Shown here piece by piece: positions 56,155-63,278 of a stretch of 64,000 nucleotides of DNA. This stretch comes from Deltaproteobacteria bacterium HGW-Deltaproteobacteria-6. GTDB taxonomy: Bacteria; Desulfobacterota; Syntrophia; Syntrophales; Smithellaceae. The position numbers were made by a program, and so were the translations under genes. How positions within the stretch are numbered: the stretch's first letter is position 1; each line of letters starts with the position of its first letter. The stretch is taken from assembly GCA_002840435.1 (NCBI GenBank), contig PHAT01000003.1, forward strand, positions 124,001 through 188,000, in the 5' to 3' direction. The notes beneath the pieces were generated by a model. The model was not told the DNA's origin and did not search any database. It was given only the letters and a program-made list of their open reading frames with translations.

Positions 56155-56318
56155 TATTGGCAATTTTGTATCTGTTTGTTATTATTTATTTATTTTTTGT
56201 TAGCTGAAAGTTCGTCCGACATTTCTTGCCAAACATTTACTTCTGCAAAGCAAGAGGCAAAAAGCATTAATTTAGAAAATTTGTTTAATATCAATTACTT
56301 ATATTTTAACGGCTATTG

Positions 56319-56335
56319 TGGCACAATATCTGCTT
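56319..56335 (+). promoter_or_regulatory. Sigma-54 (-24/-12) promoter
   Basis: TGGCAC-AATAT-CTGCT: GG at 56320-56321 and GC at 56332-56333 are exactly 10 bases apart, and the -24 box TGGCAC is perfect. The expected start is near 56345. The nearest plus-strand coding gene is over 3 kb away, so the promoter points into the RNA candidate. Confidence 0.7.
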
Positions 56336-56344
56336 AGACATAAG

Positions 56345-56477
56345 ACAGAAATAGAAGATATTAAGTGTCGACTAAAAATTACGGGCATGATTAGCCGACA
56401 GCAAAATAAACCAAGGAAGGCATCAGCCTTCACTCTTCTCTCCTCGGGAGGCTCCTAACCAGGCCTCCCTTTTTTTT
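56345..56477 (+). ncRNA. Candidate small RNA, about 133 nt, sigma-54 controlled
   Basis: Three stems are visible. (1) 56366-56400: TGTCG and CTAA pair with TTAG and CGACA around a 15-base loop with one mismatch. (2) 56416-56431: GAAGGC-ATCA-GCCTTC. (3) 56446-56477: GGGAGGC pairs with GCCTCCC and is followed by eight T. Between (2) and (3) is an unpaired CTCTTCTCTCCTC (56433-56445) complementary to Shine-Dalgarno sequences, a typical pairing region. The promoter at 56319 and the lack of a plus-strand gene support an RNA rather than an mRNA end. A 23-codon ORF (ATG 56386) runs into the terminator but has no ribosome-binding site. Confidence 0.68.
56446..56477 (+). terminator. Terminator of the small RNA candidate
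   Basis: Seven-base stem GGGAGGC/GCCTCCC with a 10-base loop and eight T. Only the plus strand has the T-run, and no plus-strand gene precedes it. It abuts the stop of the converging rarA gene. Confidence 0.85.
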
Positions 56478-56478
56478 G

Positions 56479-57840
56479 TCATTTTTTCACTCCTTTATCT
56501 TTCGAGTCATTTTTCAGGCGCCGCCAGGCATTGACTCTTTCCTTAATGGTCTTTTCAAAACCGGCATCCGTCGGCTGATAAAGTATCTTTCCTTGAAGTT
56601 TTTCCGGCAGGTACTCCTGCGCAACAAAAGCATCCTGATAATCGTGGGCGTATTTGTAATCCTTGCCGTAATCCAGCTCTTTCATCAACCTGGTCGGCGC
56701 ATTGCGGATATGCAGCGGCACAGGAAGGTAACCGGTCTTGTTGATCAGCTCTTTGGCCCGACCATAGCCGACATACAGAGCATTGCTTTTGGGCGCTGTC
56801 GCCAGATAGACGGCCGCCTGCGCCAAGGCCAGTTCGCCTTCCGGCAGGCCGATGAAATGAAAAGCCTGTTGGGCGGCTATTGTCAGTAGAAGAGCATGAG
56901 GATCGGCATTGCCGATATCTTCGGAAGCAAAGCGCACCATACGGCGCAGAATATACTGCGGGTCTTCCCCGGCAGTAAGCATGCGCCCCAGCCAGTAAAG
57001 TGTTGCGTCCGGGTCTGAGCCGCGCATGCTTTTGTGAAAGGCCGAGATCAGGTTATAATGCTCTTCGCCGTCCTTATCATACAAAAGGGCCTTTTTCAGG
57101 AGGGCTTCCTCCGCGGATTTCGCCGTGATCACCCGTTCCTCTGCAGGCAGCGACTGAATCATGGAGGCCACCGCCTCCAGATTGTTGAGCGTACTGCGGG
57201 CATCGCCGTCGGAAAGGCGGACAATAAAACGGATCGCCTCATCATCAGCCGAGATGGTGAATCTGCCCAGGCCTCTTTGCTGATCGGTCAAGGCCCGCTT
57301 CAGGATGGCAATCAGATCTTCTTCCGTAAACTGCTTGAGCAGCATCACGCGCGTCCGGGACAACAGGGGCGCGATAACTTCAAAGGAAGGATTTTCCGTG
57401 GTTGCGCCAATCAGGGTGATAAGCCCGCTTTCCACGTGGGGGAGAAAGGCGTCCTGCTGGGCTTTGTTGAAGCGATGGATTTCATCGACAAACAGAATGG
57501 TTTTTTGCTTTTTGGCTTCCCAGAGCTCCCGCGCATCGTCAATGACGGAGCGGATTTCCTTCACACCGGAGAGGACCGCTGAAAAACTGACAAAATTTGC
57601 CTTGGTTTCATTGGCCAGGATTCGCGCCAGGGTTGTTTTGCCTGCACCCGGCGGCCCCCAGAAAATCATTGAGAAAAGTTTATCTTCCGCAATGGCGCGC
57701 CGAAGCAGGGTTCCTTCGCCTATGAGGTGCGGCTGGCCGATGTAGTCGGCAAGCTTCTGCGGCCTCATTCTTTCAGCCAGCGGCGCCGTTTCCAGAGCGT
57801 CGCCTTCTGTCCCCAGGCTGAACAAATCCAGATTCTTCAT
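56479..57840 (-). CDS. rarA: RarA/MgsA replication-associated recombination ATPase
   Basis: A 453-residue AAA+ clamp-loader-like protein acting at stalled replication forks. Walker A GPPGAGKTT (about residue 62), Walker B ILFVDEIHRFNKAQQDA (about 113), sensor I IGATTENPSFEV and sensor II DGDARSTLNNLEA are intact; the C-terminal MgsA domain (LYWLGRMLTAGEDPQYILRRMVRFASEDIG, read in parts) is present. It overlaps the small Cys protein gene by 4 bp. Confidence 0.95.
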   Translation of the reverse strand: MKNLDLFSLGTEGDALETAPLAERMRPQKLADYIGQPHLIGEGTLLRRAIAEDKLFSMIFWGPPGAGKTTLARILANETKANFVSFSAVLSGVKEIRSVIDDARELWEAKKQKTILFVDEIHRFNKAQQDAFLPHVESGLITLIGATTENPSFEVIAPLLSRTRVMLLKQFTEEDLIAILKRALTDQQRGLGRFTISADDEAIRFIVRLSDGDARSTLNNLEAVASMIQSLPAEERVITAKSAEEALLKKALLYDKDGEEHYNLISAFHKSMRGSDPDATLYWLGRMLTAGEDPQYILRRMVRFASEDIGNADPHALLLTIAAQQAFHFIGLPEGELALAQAAVYLATAPKSNALYVGYGRAKELINKTGYLPVPLHIRNAPTRLMKELDYGKDYKYAHDYQDAFVAQEYLPEKLQGKILYQPTDAGFEKTIKERVNAWRRLKNDSKDKGVKK

Positions 57841-58094
57841 GTTTGCCTCTTCGCTTTTTCAATCATTTCAATAATACTGGCCAGTTTATCCTTAGGTTCA
57901 GCGCCTGTAAAACGATTCCATTCGCCGGACGTCAGGCGCTCTTTGAGCAGCGTCTCTACATCAAAAGACTTAAACCAGCAGTGCATAATCCGTGCACAAG
58001 GCAAATCACCGGCTTCTTTCATGCAGTAGGCAAAGGTCATTTCATCGCCCAGTTTCGGGCAGCGGGTTAATTTATGGTCGTGTTCTGTTTTCAT
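57837..58094 (-). CDS. Small cysteine-containing protein translationally coupled to rarA
   Basis: An 85-residue soluble protein (MKTEHDHKLTRCPKLGDEMT then FAYC ... LPCARIMHCWF). Four Cys in a C-x(11)-C-x(8)-C-x(5)-C pattern suggest a metal or Fe-S site. The C-terminal half is helical (EWNRFTGAEPKDKLASIIEMIEKAKRQ, read in parts). An ATGA overlap joins it to rarA. Similar proteins occur in Desulfobacterota beside unrelated genes; function unknown. Confidence 0.75.
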   Translation of the reverse strand: MKTEHDHKLTRCPKLGDEMTFAYCMKEAGDLPCARIMHCWFKSFDVETLLKERLTSGEWNRFTGAEPKDKLASIIEMIEKAKRQT

Positions 58095-58153
58095 TCGGGC
58101 GTCAGCTTGACGAAAAAAAGAAAAGCCGTCAAGAAGTTTGTTATGATAGCCGA

Positions 58154-58190
58154 GGGCATGAACCCGACAGCTTGCTTTGGGTTCATGCCC
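58154..58190. repeat. 12-bp perfect inverted repeat downstream of trpB
   Basis: GGGCATGAACCC (58154-58165) and GGGTTCATGCCC (58179-58190) flank a 13-base spacer. It lies 44 bp after the trpB stop. With no T-run on the minus strand it is not a classical terminator; it could be a transcript-end stem or a protein site. Confidence 0.6.
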
Positions 58191-58233
58191 GTGGTTTTCC
58201 CGGTGGCTCTGAAAATTATTGAAATGAACTCAT

Positions 58234-59595
58234 TTAAGGCTTGGGGAAATCTTTAATGGCGTTCAATGCGCGATCAATTTCATGATCCGGCAGTTCGTAA
58301 GCCTCGAGTTTGCCGGCAAGGAAGGCATCGTAAGAAGCTAGATCCACCAAGCCGTGACCACTCCAGTTAAAGAGGATCACTTTTTCTTTGCCTTCTTCTT
58401 TGGCGCGCAGGGCTTCATCGACGACTGCCGCCAGAACATGGTTGGTTTCCGGCGCGGGGATAAAGCCTTCCGAACGCGCCCATTTAACGCCGGCGTCAAA
58501 GGTTTTCAACTGGTCGTAAGCGCGCGGTTCAACTAATTTTTCCCGAACCAGATGGCTGACGATAGGGGCCATGCCGTGGTAGCGCAAGCCGCCTGCGTGA
58601 ATGGGAGCGGGAACATAATCGTGACCCAGTGTATACATCGGGAGCAGTGGCGTTGTTTTGGCCAGATCGCCGAAGTCATAAGCAAACGGCCCTTTGGTCA
58701 TGGTGGGGCAGGATGAAGGTTCCGCACCGACCACATTCACCTGTTTGCCGTGGATTTTATCGCAGACAAACGGTGACGTGATACCGGCAAAGTTACTGCC
58801 GCCGCCGCAGCAGCCCATAACCACATCAGGATAGAGGCCAAGCTTCTGCATCTGCTTTTGCGCCTCCAGTCCGATAATCGACTGATAGAGCAGCACATGA
58901 TTCAGCACGCTGCCTAATGCATATTTCGTATCTTTGCTGGTCACGCAGTCTTCAATGGCCTCGCTGATCGCAATGCCCAGGGAACCGGGGGAATCGGGGT
59001 GCTCGGCCAGAACATTGCGGCCGGCCTGGGTCAGATTGCTCGGGCTGGGAATACATTCAGCGCCCCAGGTGTTCATCATCATACGACGATAGGGTTTCTG
59101 TTCGTAGCTGACCTTGACCATGTAAACGCGGCATACCAGATCAAACATCTTGCAGGCCATGGAGAGAGCGCTGCCCCATTGACCGGCGCCTGTTTCCGTG
59201 GTGATCCGCTTGGTGCCGGCCATTTTATTGTAATAGGCCATCGGAATGGCGGCGTTGGGTTTATGCGATCCGGCAGGGCTGACACCTTCGTTTTTATAAT
59301 AAATCTGCACCGGACAGCCCAGCAGTTTTTCGAAATTACGCGCGCGGTAAAGAGGAGAGGGGCGCCACAGCAGATACTTTTGTAAAATCTCATCGGGGAT
59401 GTCAATCCAGCGCTCGGTGGAAACTTCCTGCTCGATGATGTTCATGGGAAAAATGGCGGATAAATCATCGGCCGTGACCGGTTGGCCCGTGCCGGGATGC
59501 AGCGGGGGTTTCATCGGCGTAGGCAAATCCGCCATAATGTTGTACCATTGCGTGGGTATCTCGTGATCTTCCAATATTGTTTTGACCTGTTCCAT
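58234..59595 (-). CDS. trpB: Tryptophan synthase beta chain, TrpB2 type
   Basis: A 453-residue PLP enzyme forming tryptophan from indole and serine. The PLP-lysine block EGVSPAGSHKPNAAIPMAYYN (read in parts), TETGAGQWGSAL, CCGGGSNFAGI, and the late NWSGHGLVDLASYDAF are all present. Length and sequence fit the TrpB2 group, which often works without an alpha subunit; no trpA is in the window. The gene is preceded by a Trp-rich leader peptide and a cascade of attenuator stems, so expression is expected to rise when tryptophan is short. GGAG precedes the ATG. Monocistronic up to the inverted repeat at 58190. Confidence 0.95.
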   Translation of the reverse strand: MEQVKTILEDHEIPTQWYNIMADLPTPMKPPLHPGTGQPVTADDLSAIFPMNIIEQEVSTERWIDIPDEILQKYLLWRPSPLYRARNFEKLLGCPVQIYYKNEGVSPAGSHKPNAAIPMAYYNKMAGTKRITTETGAGQWGSALSMACKMFDLVCRVYMVKVSYEQKPYRRMMMNTWGAECIPSPSNLTQAGRNVLAEHPDSPGSLGIAISEAIEDCVTSKDTKYALGSVLNHVLLYQSIIGLEAQKQMQKLGLYPDVVMGCCGGGSNFAGITSPFVCDKIHGKQVNVVGAEPSSCPTMTKGPFAYDFGDLAKTTPLLPMYTLGHDYVPAPIHAGGLRYHGMAPIVSHLVREKLVEPRAYDQLKTFDAGVKWARSEGFIPAPETNHVLAAVVDEALRAKEEGKEKVILFNWSGHGLVDLASYDAFLAGKLEAYELPDHEIDRALNAIKDFPKP

Positions 59596-59665
59596 ATACG
59601 CTCTCCTTTTAAAGATATTTATGCTGTGTTCCCATTTTTTTCAGCGGGGTTGTGCCCGGCAGGCT

Positions 59666-59790
59666 AAAAAAAATGCCATGGTTCTTTTTCTTCCCATGGC
59701 ATTTCGATACGCTTGCGAGTCATGGGAAGAAACTTCCCTGCCCATGCTCGATATTAGAAGGAGCTTATGGGCAGACACTTTTTGTCTGCC
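59666..59790 (-). promoter_or_regulatory. trp attenuator with mutually exclusive stems
   Basis: Minus-strand segments, in order of transcription: S1 GGCAGACA (59790-59783), S2 TGTCTGCCCAT (59777-59767), S3 ATGGGCAGGGAAG (59745-59733), S4 CTTCCCATG (59729-59721), S5 CATGGGAAG inside the left terminator arm (59698-59690), S6 CCATGGCATTT with eight T (59681-59666). S1:S2, S2:S3, S3:S4, S4:S5 and S5:S6 each pair perfectly over at least 6 bases. A ribosome stalled on the Trp codons covers S1, freeing S2:S3 and S4:S5, so the terminator does not form. Without stalling S1:S2, S3:S4 and S5:S6 form and transcription stops. Confidence 0.85.
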
Positions 59791-59824
59791 ACCACCATTT
59801 TTTGTTGAAAATATTTGTCGGCAT
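59765..59824 (-). CDS. trpL: trp leader peptide with three Trp codons
   Basis: A 19-codon frame MPTNIFNKKWWWQTKSVCP, TAA stop. Three TGG codons in a row (59797-59789) sit just before stem S1 of the attenuator, the position at which a stalled ribosome would disrupt it. An imperfect ribosome-binding region (GAGGG, about 13 bases upstream) precedes the ATG. Too short for general gene callers. The Trp run and the matched stem layout support it as a control peptide. Confidence 0.85.
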   Translation of the reverse strand: MPTNIFNKKWWWQTKSVCP

Positions 59825-60058
59825 TTACTTCAATCAACCCTCTGTGTGATTGGGTGATGCGTAACATAGCCGGAAAAGTATTGTCAAGGCGAAATATGAA
59901 AAATTGACCTGTTGCCGGACAAGAATGCTTCCATCAATCTCAATTACGACTGTTTCCGACGGAATATGGTGGTTTTCATAACGGGAAGTTGCCCTGTTTA
60001 TCTGATATGTCATGAAAATGCTTTAATTTTAAATCGGCATTATGTATACACATCTTTC

Positions 60059-60940
60059 ATGAATGATATCGTCTGCAAAGGTGTATTAACAACCATCCCC
60101 GGGCAAATCCCCTTCCTTTCAGGAGATGACGGAACCGGATATTTGAAAGATGAAAAAATCTGGAGCGGATACCTGCTGCACTGGAACGGGCTTAAAGTCT
60201 CCGCCCGCGCGCTTCCGCAGAAGGATTACGAAACAGGCAGAAACATCATCATTCTGTGGCCGGATGAACCTCTGCCGGAAGAACCCTTTGTCGACCTTTA
60301 CTTCAATGAACGGCTTGTCAAATACCCGGTATCGTTTCTGGGACACCTGGCCGTCAATGTCCACGGCGAAATATTCAATTATTCACATCTGATTAATGAA
60401 AACGAGGTCATGAAACCCGAAGAATATTTTTACAGACCGGCGCTGGGCGAGTTCGCGCCGCATCCGAAAACCTGTCGGAACAACACGGATGATCCGGAAA
60501 AGCCTTATTACGACAAGTTCGGCAGGCTTTTCATGCGGACCATTCATGTGCTGAGAATCACCGGCCTGGACACGAAAAGGCTTTCACATTTCTTTCACAG
60601 CGAACTTGAGATTATTCACAACACGCCGCCTGATTCCGCGAAGCCCGGACATTACAGGGACTTTAATATATTGACCAACAACTGCGCTACGATCATCAGA
60701 AACGGATTCAAAAAAACAGGATTTCATAATATTCGAGGCATCTTCCCGAGGGACCTCTTTGTGAATGCTTCATATTACTTTCTGAGACAGTCGAACAATC
60801 CGATGATCAGAGCTTCCGGTCATACACGTCACCAGCTTCATGTTCCCGAGGCGGCCTCCAGCGCCCTGCCGCCCCTGCTGAATCCTGTAAACCGGGTGAA
60901 GTACTTCATCATGAAAAAATATGCGACATCCGCAAAATAA
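60059..60940 (+). CDS. Uncharacterised papain-like (DUF4105-type) protein
   Basis: About 293 residues from ATG 60059; the frame is open to 59912 but the AT-rich lead looks non-coding. The paired motifs FLGHLAVNVHGEIFNYS (His, about residue 100) and ILTNNCATIIRNGF (Cys, about residue 208) recall permuted papain-like hydrolases such as DUF4105 and LRAT-type proteins, with His before Cys. No signal peptide is clear from this start. A Cys nucleophile with a hydrolase or acyltransferase role is an inference. It stands alone, divergent from trpB. Confidence 0.6.
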   Translation: MNDIVCKGVLTTIPGQIPFLSGDDGTGYLKDEKIWSGYLLHWNGLKVSARALPQKDYETGRNIIILWPDEPLPEEPFVDLYFNERLVKYPVSFLGHLAVNVHGEIFNYSHLINENEVMKPEEYFYRPALGEFAPHPKTCRNNTDDPEKPYYDKFGRLFMRTIHVLRITGLDTKRLSHFFHSELEIIHNTPPDSAKPGHYRDFNILTNNCATIIRNGFKKTGFHNIRGIFPRDLFVNASYYFLRQSNNPMIRASGHTRHQLHVPEAASSALPPLLNPVNRVKYFIMKKYATSAK

Positions 60941-61434
60941 ACCATTAATCATTAAGAGATTGACATCCAAAATCGATTTCAGTATGTAACCTACACACAA
61001 TAATATTTGTTGTTTTGCCGTCATACCGGCCGTTTGCGTTTTATCCCCATTATCTACCGGTATCGCCCAGGGGTTGATGGACGTTTCTATTCAGTTATGG
61101 AAAGGGGAAATTCCATGCTTAAGAATTGCGCTGCATCTGTCAAACATAAGGACGGGCCATACCTTGACCGGGTTTTCGACTGCCCTCAGAATCATGACGC
61201 GGAGAATTCAAGTCCTGAAAAATCAGCCGCGTCACCCATTTTTTCAGATTCCATTTTCACAGGCTGTTTTACGAACACGTTGTCCATAACGGCTGGGTTG
61301 CTCCCAAATTTTTTTCATTCATTTAAAGACAACGGGAATTAAAAAGATATAGCAGCAGCGAGCGGGAAGTAGCACTCGGATTGAGTGTCTTCAATAGTGG
61401 TATAAAAAATAATCAAAGAAAGAGGTAATGGCGC
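60941..61434 (+). other. 494-bp intergenic region
   Basis: Between the papain-like protein and the acyl-CoA ligase. It contains a plausible ribosome-binding site (AAAGAGG) before the ligase ATG. A 111-codon frame at 61007-61342 lacks a recognisable product and a good start, and is not called. No RNA or terminator recognised. Confidence 0.4.
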
Positions 61435-63093
61435 ATGGAAAACAAAATTTGGCACGACAGTTATGATTACAATGTTCCTTTTTCAGTTCGTTATCCAAAA
61501 GTTCCTATCCAGAATTTCGTCCATCTGGCGGCGGCTCAGTATCCCTACAAAGCGGCTTTGGATTTCTACGGCAGTGAGCTATCCAACGGCCAGGTTCGCA
61601 ATCAGATGCTCCGTATGGCCAATGCTCTGGTCAGCCTGGGCATTAAAAAAGGTGATCGTGTCGGCATCGCCCTGCCCAATTGTCCTCAATACGTTATTGC
61701 CTATTATGCCATATTATCGGCAGGCGCCATTGTCGTGAACATGAATCCTCTTTATACCTATGATGAGCTCAAGTTCATGACGGAAAACACCGGCATGAAA
61801 ATGCTTTTTACTTTTGACATGGTTCTGCCGAACATGGGCAAGCTGGCCCGCGACACCGGCTTAAAATTAATCGTAACAAAAGTGACCGACTACATTAACG
61901 GCTTCGGCGTCAGCACCGCCAAAGATCTGGGCCTGGATGAAAATTGGCCCCATTTTTCCGAGTTGCTCGATCAATCCACCGATACGCGCATTCCGCTGGT
62001 CGATTTTTCTCCCGCTGATGATGCGCTTATCCAGTTTACGGGTGGAACCACCGGATTGCCCAAAGGCGCCGTTCTCACGCACGCCAACGTCGTTGCCGCA
62101 ACGTTCAATGTTTATTTCTGGGGCAATTCAACCATCATTTACACCCCCTATGAGAAGCGGACCGTCATGGGTATTATTCCCTATTTCCACATTTACGCGA
62201 ACATCTGCTGCGTTAACTGGGGATTTTTCAGCATGGCCACCCAGATTCTGCTGCCCAGATTCGACATGGATGAGATGATGTCCACCATCGCCAGAATTGA
62301 ACGGTTTACTTTCTTCCCGACGGTGCCGACGATGATCACCGCTTTAATCAATCACCCCAAAGCGGGCGAAATGAAACTGGCCGAAAAAATCGGCTATTTC
62401 TGCTCCGGCGGCGCGCCGATGCCCGTAGAACTGATCCAGAAGGTCAAGGACATGGGAATATTCTTTGCCGAGGGGTGGGGAATGAGCGAAACATCCGGCA
62501 ACGGAATCAGCAATCCCGGCCTGAAAAACAAGGTTGGATCGATCGGTGTTCCCGGCCTGGGTGTTGATATCCGCCTGGTCAGCGTGGAAAACGGCGTTGA
62601 TGAAGTGAAACAAGGCGAACCGGGTGAAATTCTTATCAAAGGGCCGCAGGTCATGCGAGGTTACTGGAATAACCCGGAAGAAACGGCCAATCAGCTTACC
62701 GACGGCTGGCTCCGTACGGGCGATATCGGTCAGATGGATGAAGAAGGTTACATCTATATCGTCGACCGCAAGAAAGACATGATCATTGCCGGCGGTTTCA
62801 ATATTTATCCGCGCGAAGTGGATGAAGTACTTTATCAGCATCCTAAAGTGGCTGAAGCCGTGACGGTCGGCATACCGGATACCTACCGGGGTGAGACGGT
62901 AAAGGTTTTTGTGGTTATGAAACCCGGACAAACCGCGACGGACAAAGAAATTATCGAATTCTGCAAGGAGAAGCTGGCCCCCTACAAAGTTCCCAAGTTT
63001 GTAGAATTCAGAAATGAAATACCGAAGTCGGCCGTGGGGAAAATTTTGCGCAAGATCCTGCGCGATGAGGAAATAGCTAAGAGCAAAAAATAA
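61435..63093 (+). CDS. Long-chain-fatty-acid--CoA ligase (AMP-forming)
   Basis: A 552-residue ANL-superfamily enzyme that activates fatty acids to acyl-CoA through an acyl-adenylate. The P-loop LIQFTGGTTGLPKGAVLTH (about residues 198-216), GWGMSETSGNG (about 352), the core DGWLRTGDIGQMDEEGYIYIVDRKKDMII (read in parts, about 422-450) and the C-terminal catalytic Lys in PKSAVGKILRK (about 530) are complete. AAAGAGG lies 12 bases upstream. Monocistronic. Chain length preference cannot be told; in a syntroph it would feed beta-oxidation. Confidence 0.94.
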   Translation: MENKIWHDSYDYNVPFSVRYPKVPIQNFVHLAAAQYPYKAALDFYGSELSNGQVRNQMLRMANALVSLGIKKGDRVGIALPNCPQYVIAYYAILSAGAIVVNMNPLYTYDELKFMTENTGMKMLFTFDMVLPNMGKLARDTGLKLIVTKVTDYINGFGVSTAKDLGLDENWPHFSELLDQSTDTRIPLVDFSPADDALIQFTGGTTGLPKGAVLTHANVVAATFNVYFWGNSTIIYTPYEKRTVMGIIPYFHIYANICCVNWGFFSMATQILLPRFDMDEMMSTIARIERFTFFPTVPTMITALINHPKAGEMKLAEKIGYFCSGGAPMPVELIQKVKDMGIFFAEGWGMSETSGNGISNPGLKNKVGSIGVPGLGVDIRLVSVENGVDEVKQGEPGEILIKGPQVMRGYWNNPEETANQLTDGWLRTGDIGQMDEEGYIYIVDRKKDMIIAGGFNIYPREVDEVLYQHPKVAEAVTVGIPDTYRGETVKVFVVMKPGQTATDKEIIEFCKEKLAPYKVPKFVEFRNEIPKSAVGKILRKILRDEEIAKSKK

Positions 63094-63278
63094 TATCTCG
63101 AGGGTGTGAATGACGGGGCTGTCCAGAATCTATCCGGTTTGAATTTAAAACACGGAGATTATGGGCAGCCCGATTTTTTGTCCGGCTGTTCTTTCCTTCA
63201 AGAACAGCAAACTTTTAATGATGCAGTTCTACAAAACGAAATCAAACAGCCACATAAAAGAGGACCGGAAAATACGCA

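Noticed and set aside
56095-56337. 80-codon plus-strand frame before the sigma-54 promoter
   Set aside because: AT-rich, no ribosome-binding site, and overlaps the putative enhancer and promoter; no domain.
59859-59887. Promoter for the trp leader (TTGACA at 59887-59882, minus strand)
   Set aside because: The only -10-like hexamer (TATGTT) is 13 bases away, too close; the true promoter could not be placed.
61007-61342. 111-codon frame before the acyl-CoA ligase
   Set aside because: No good start or recognised product; a chance open frame.
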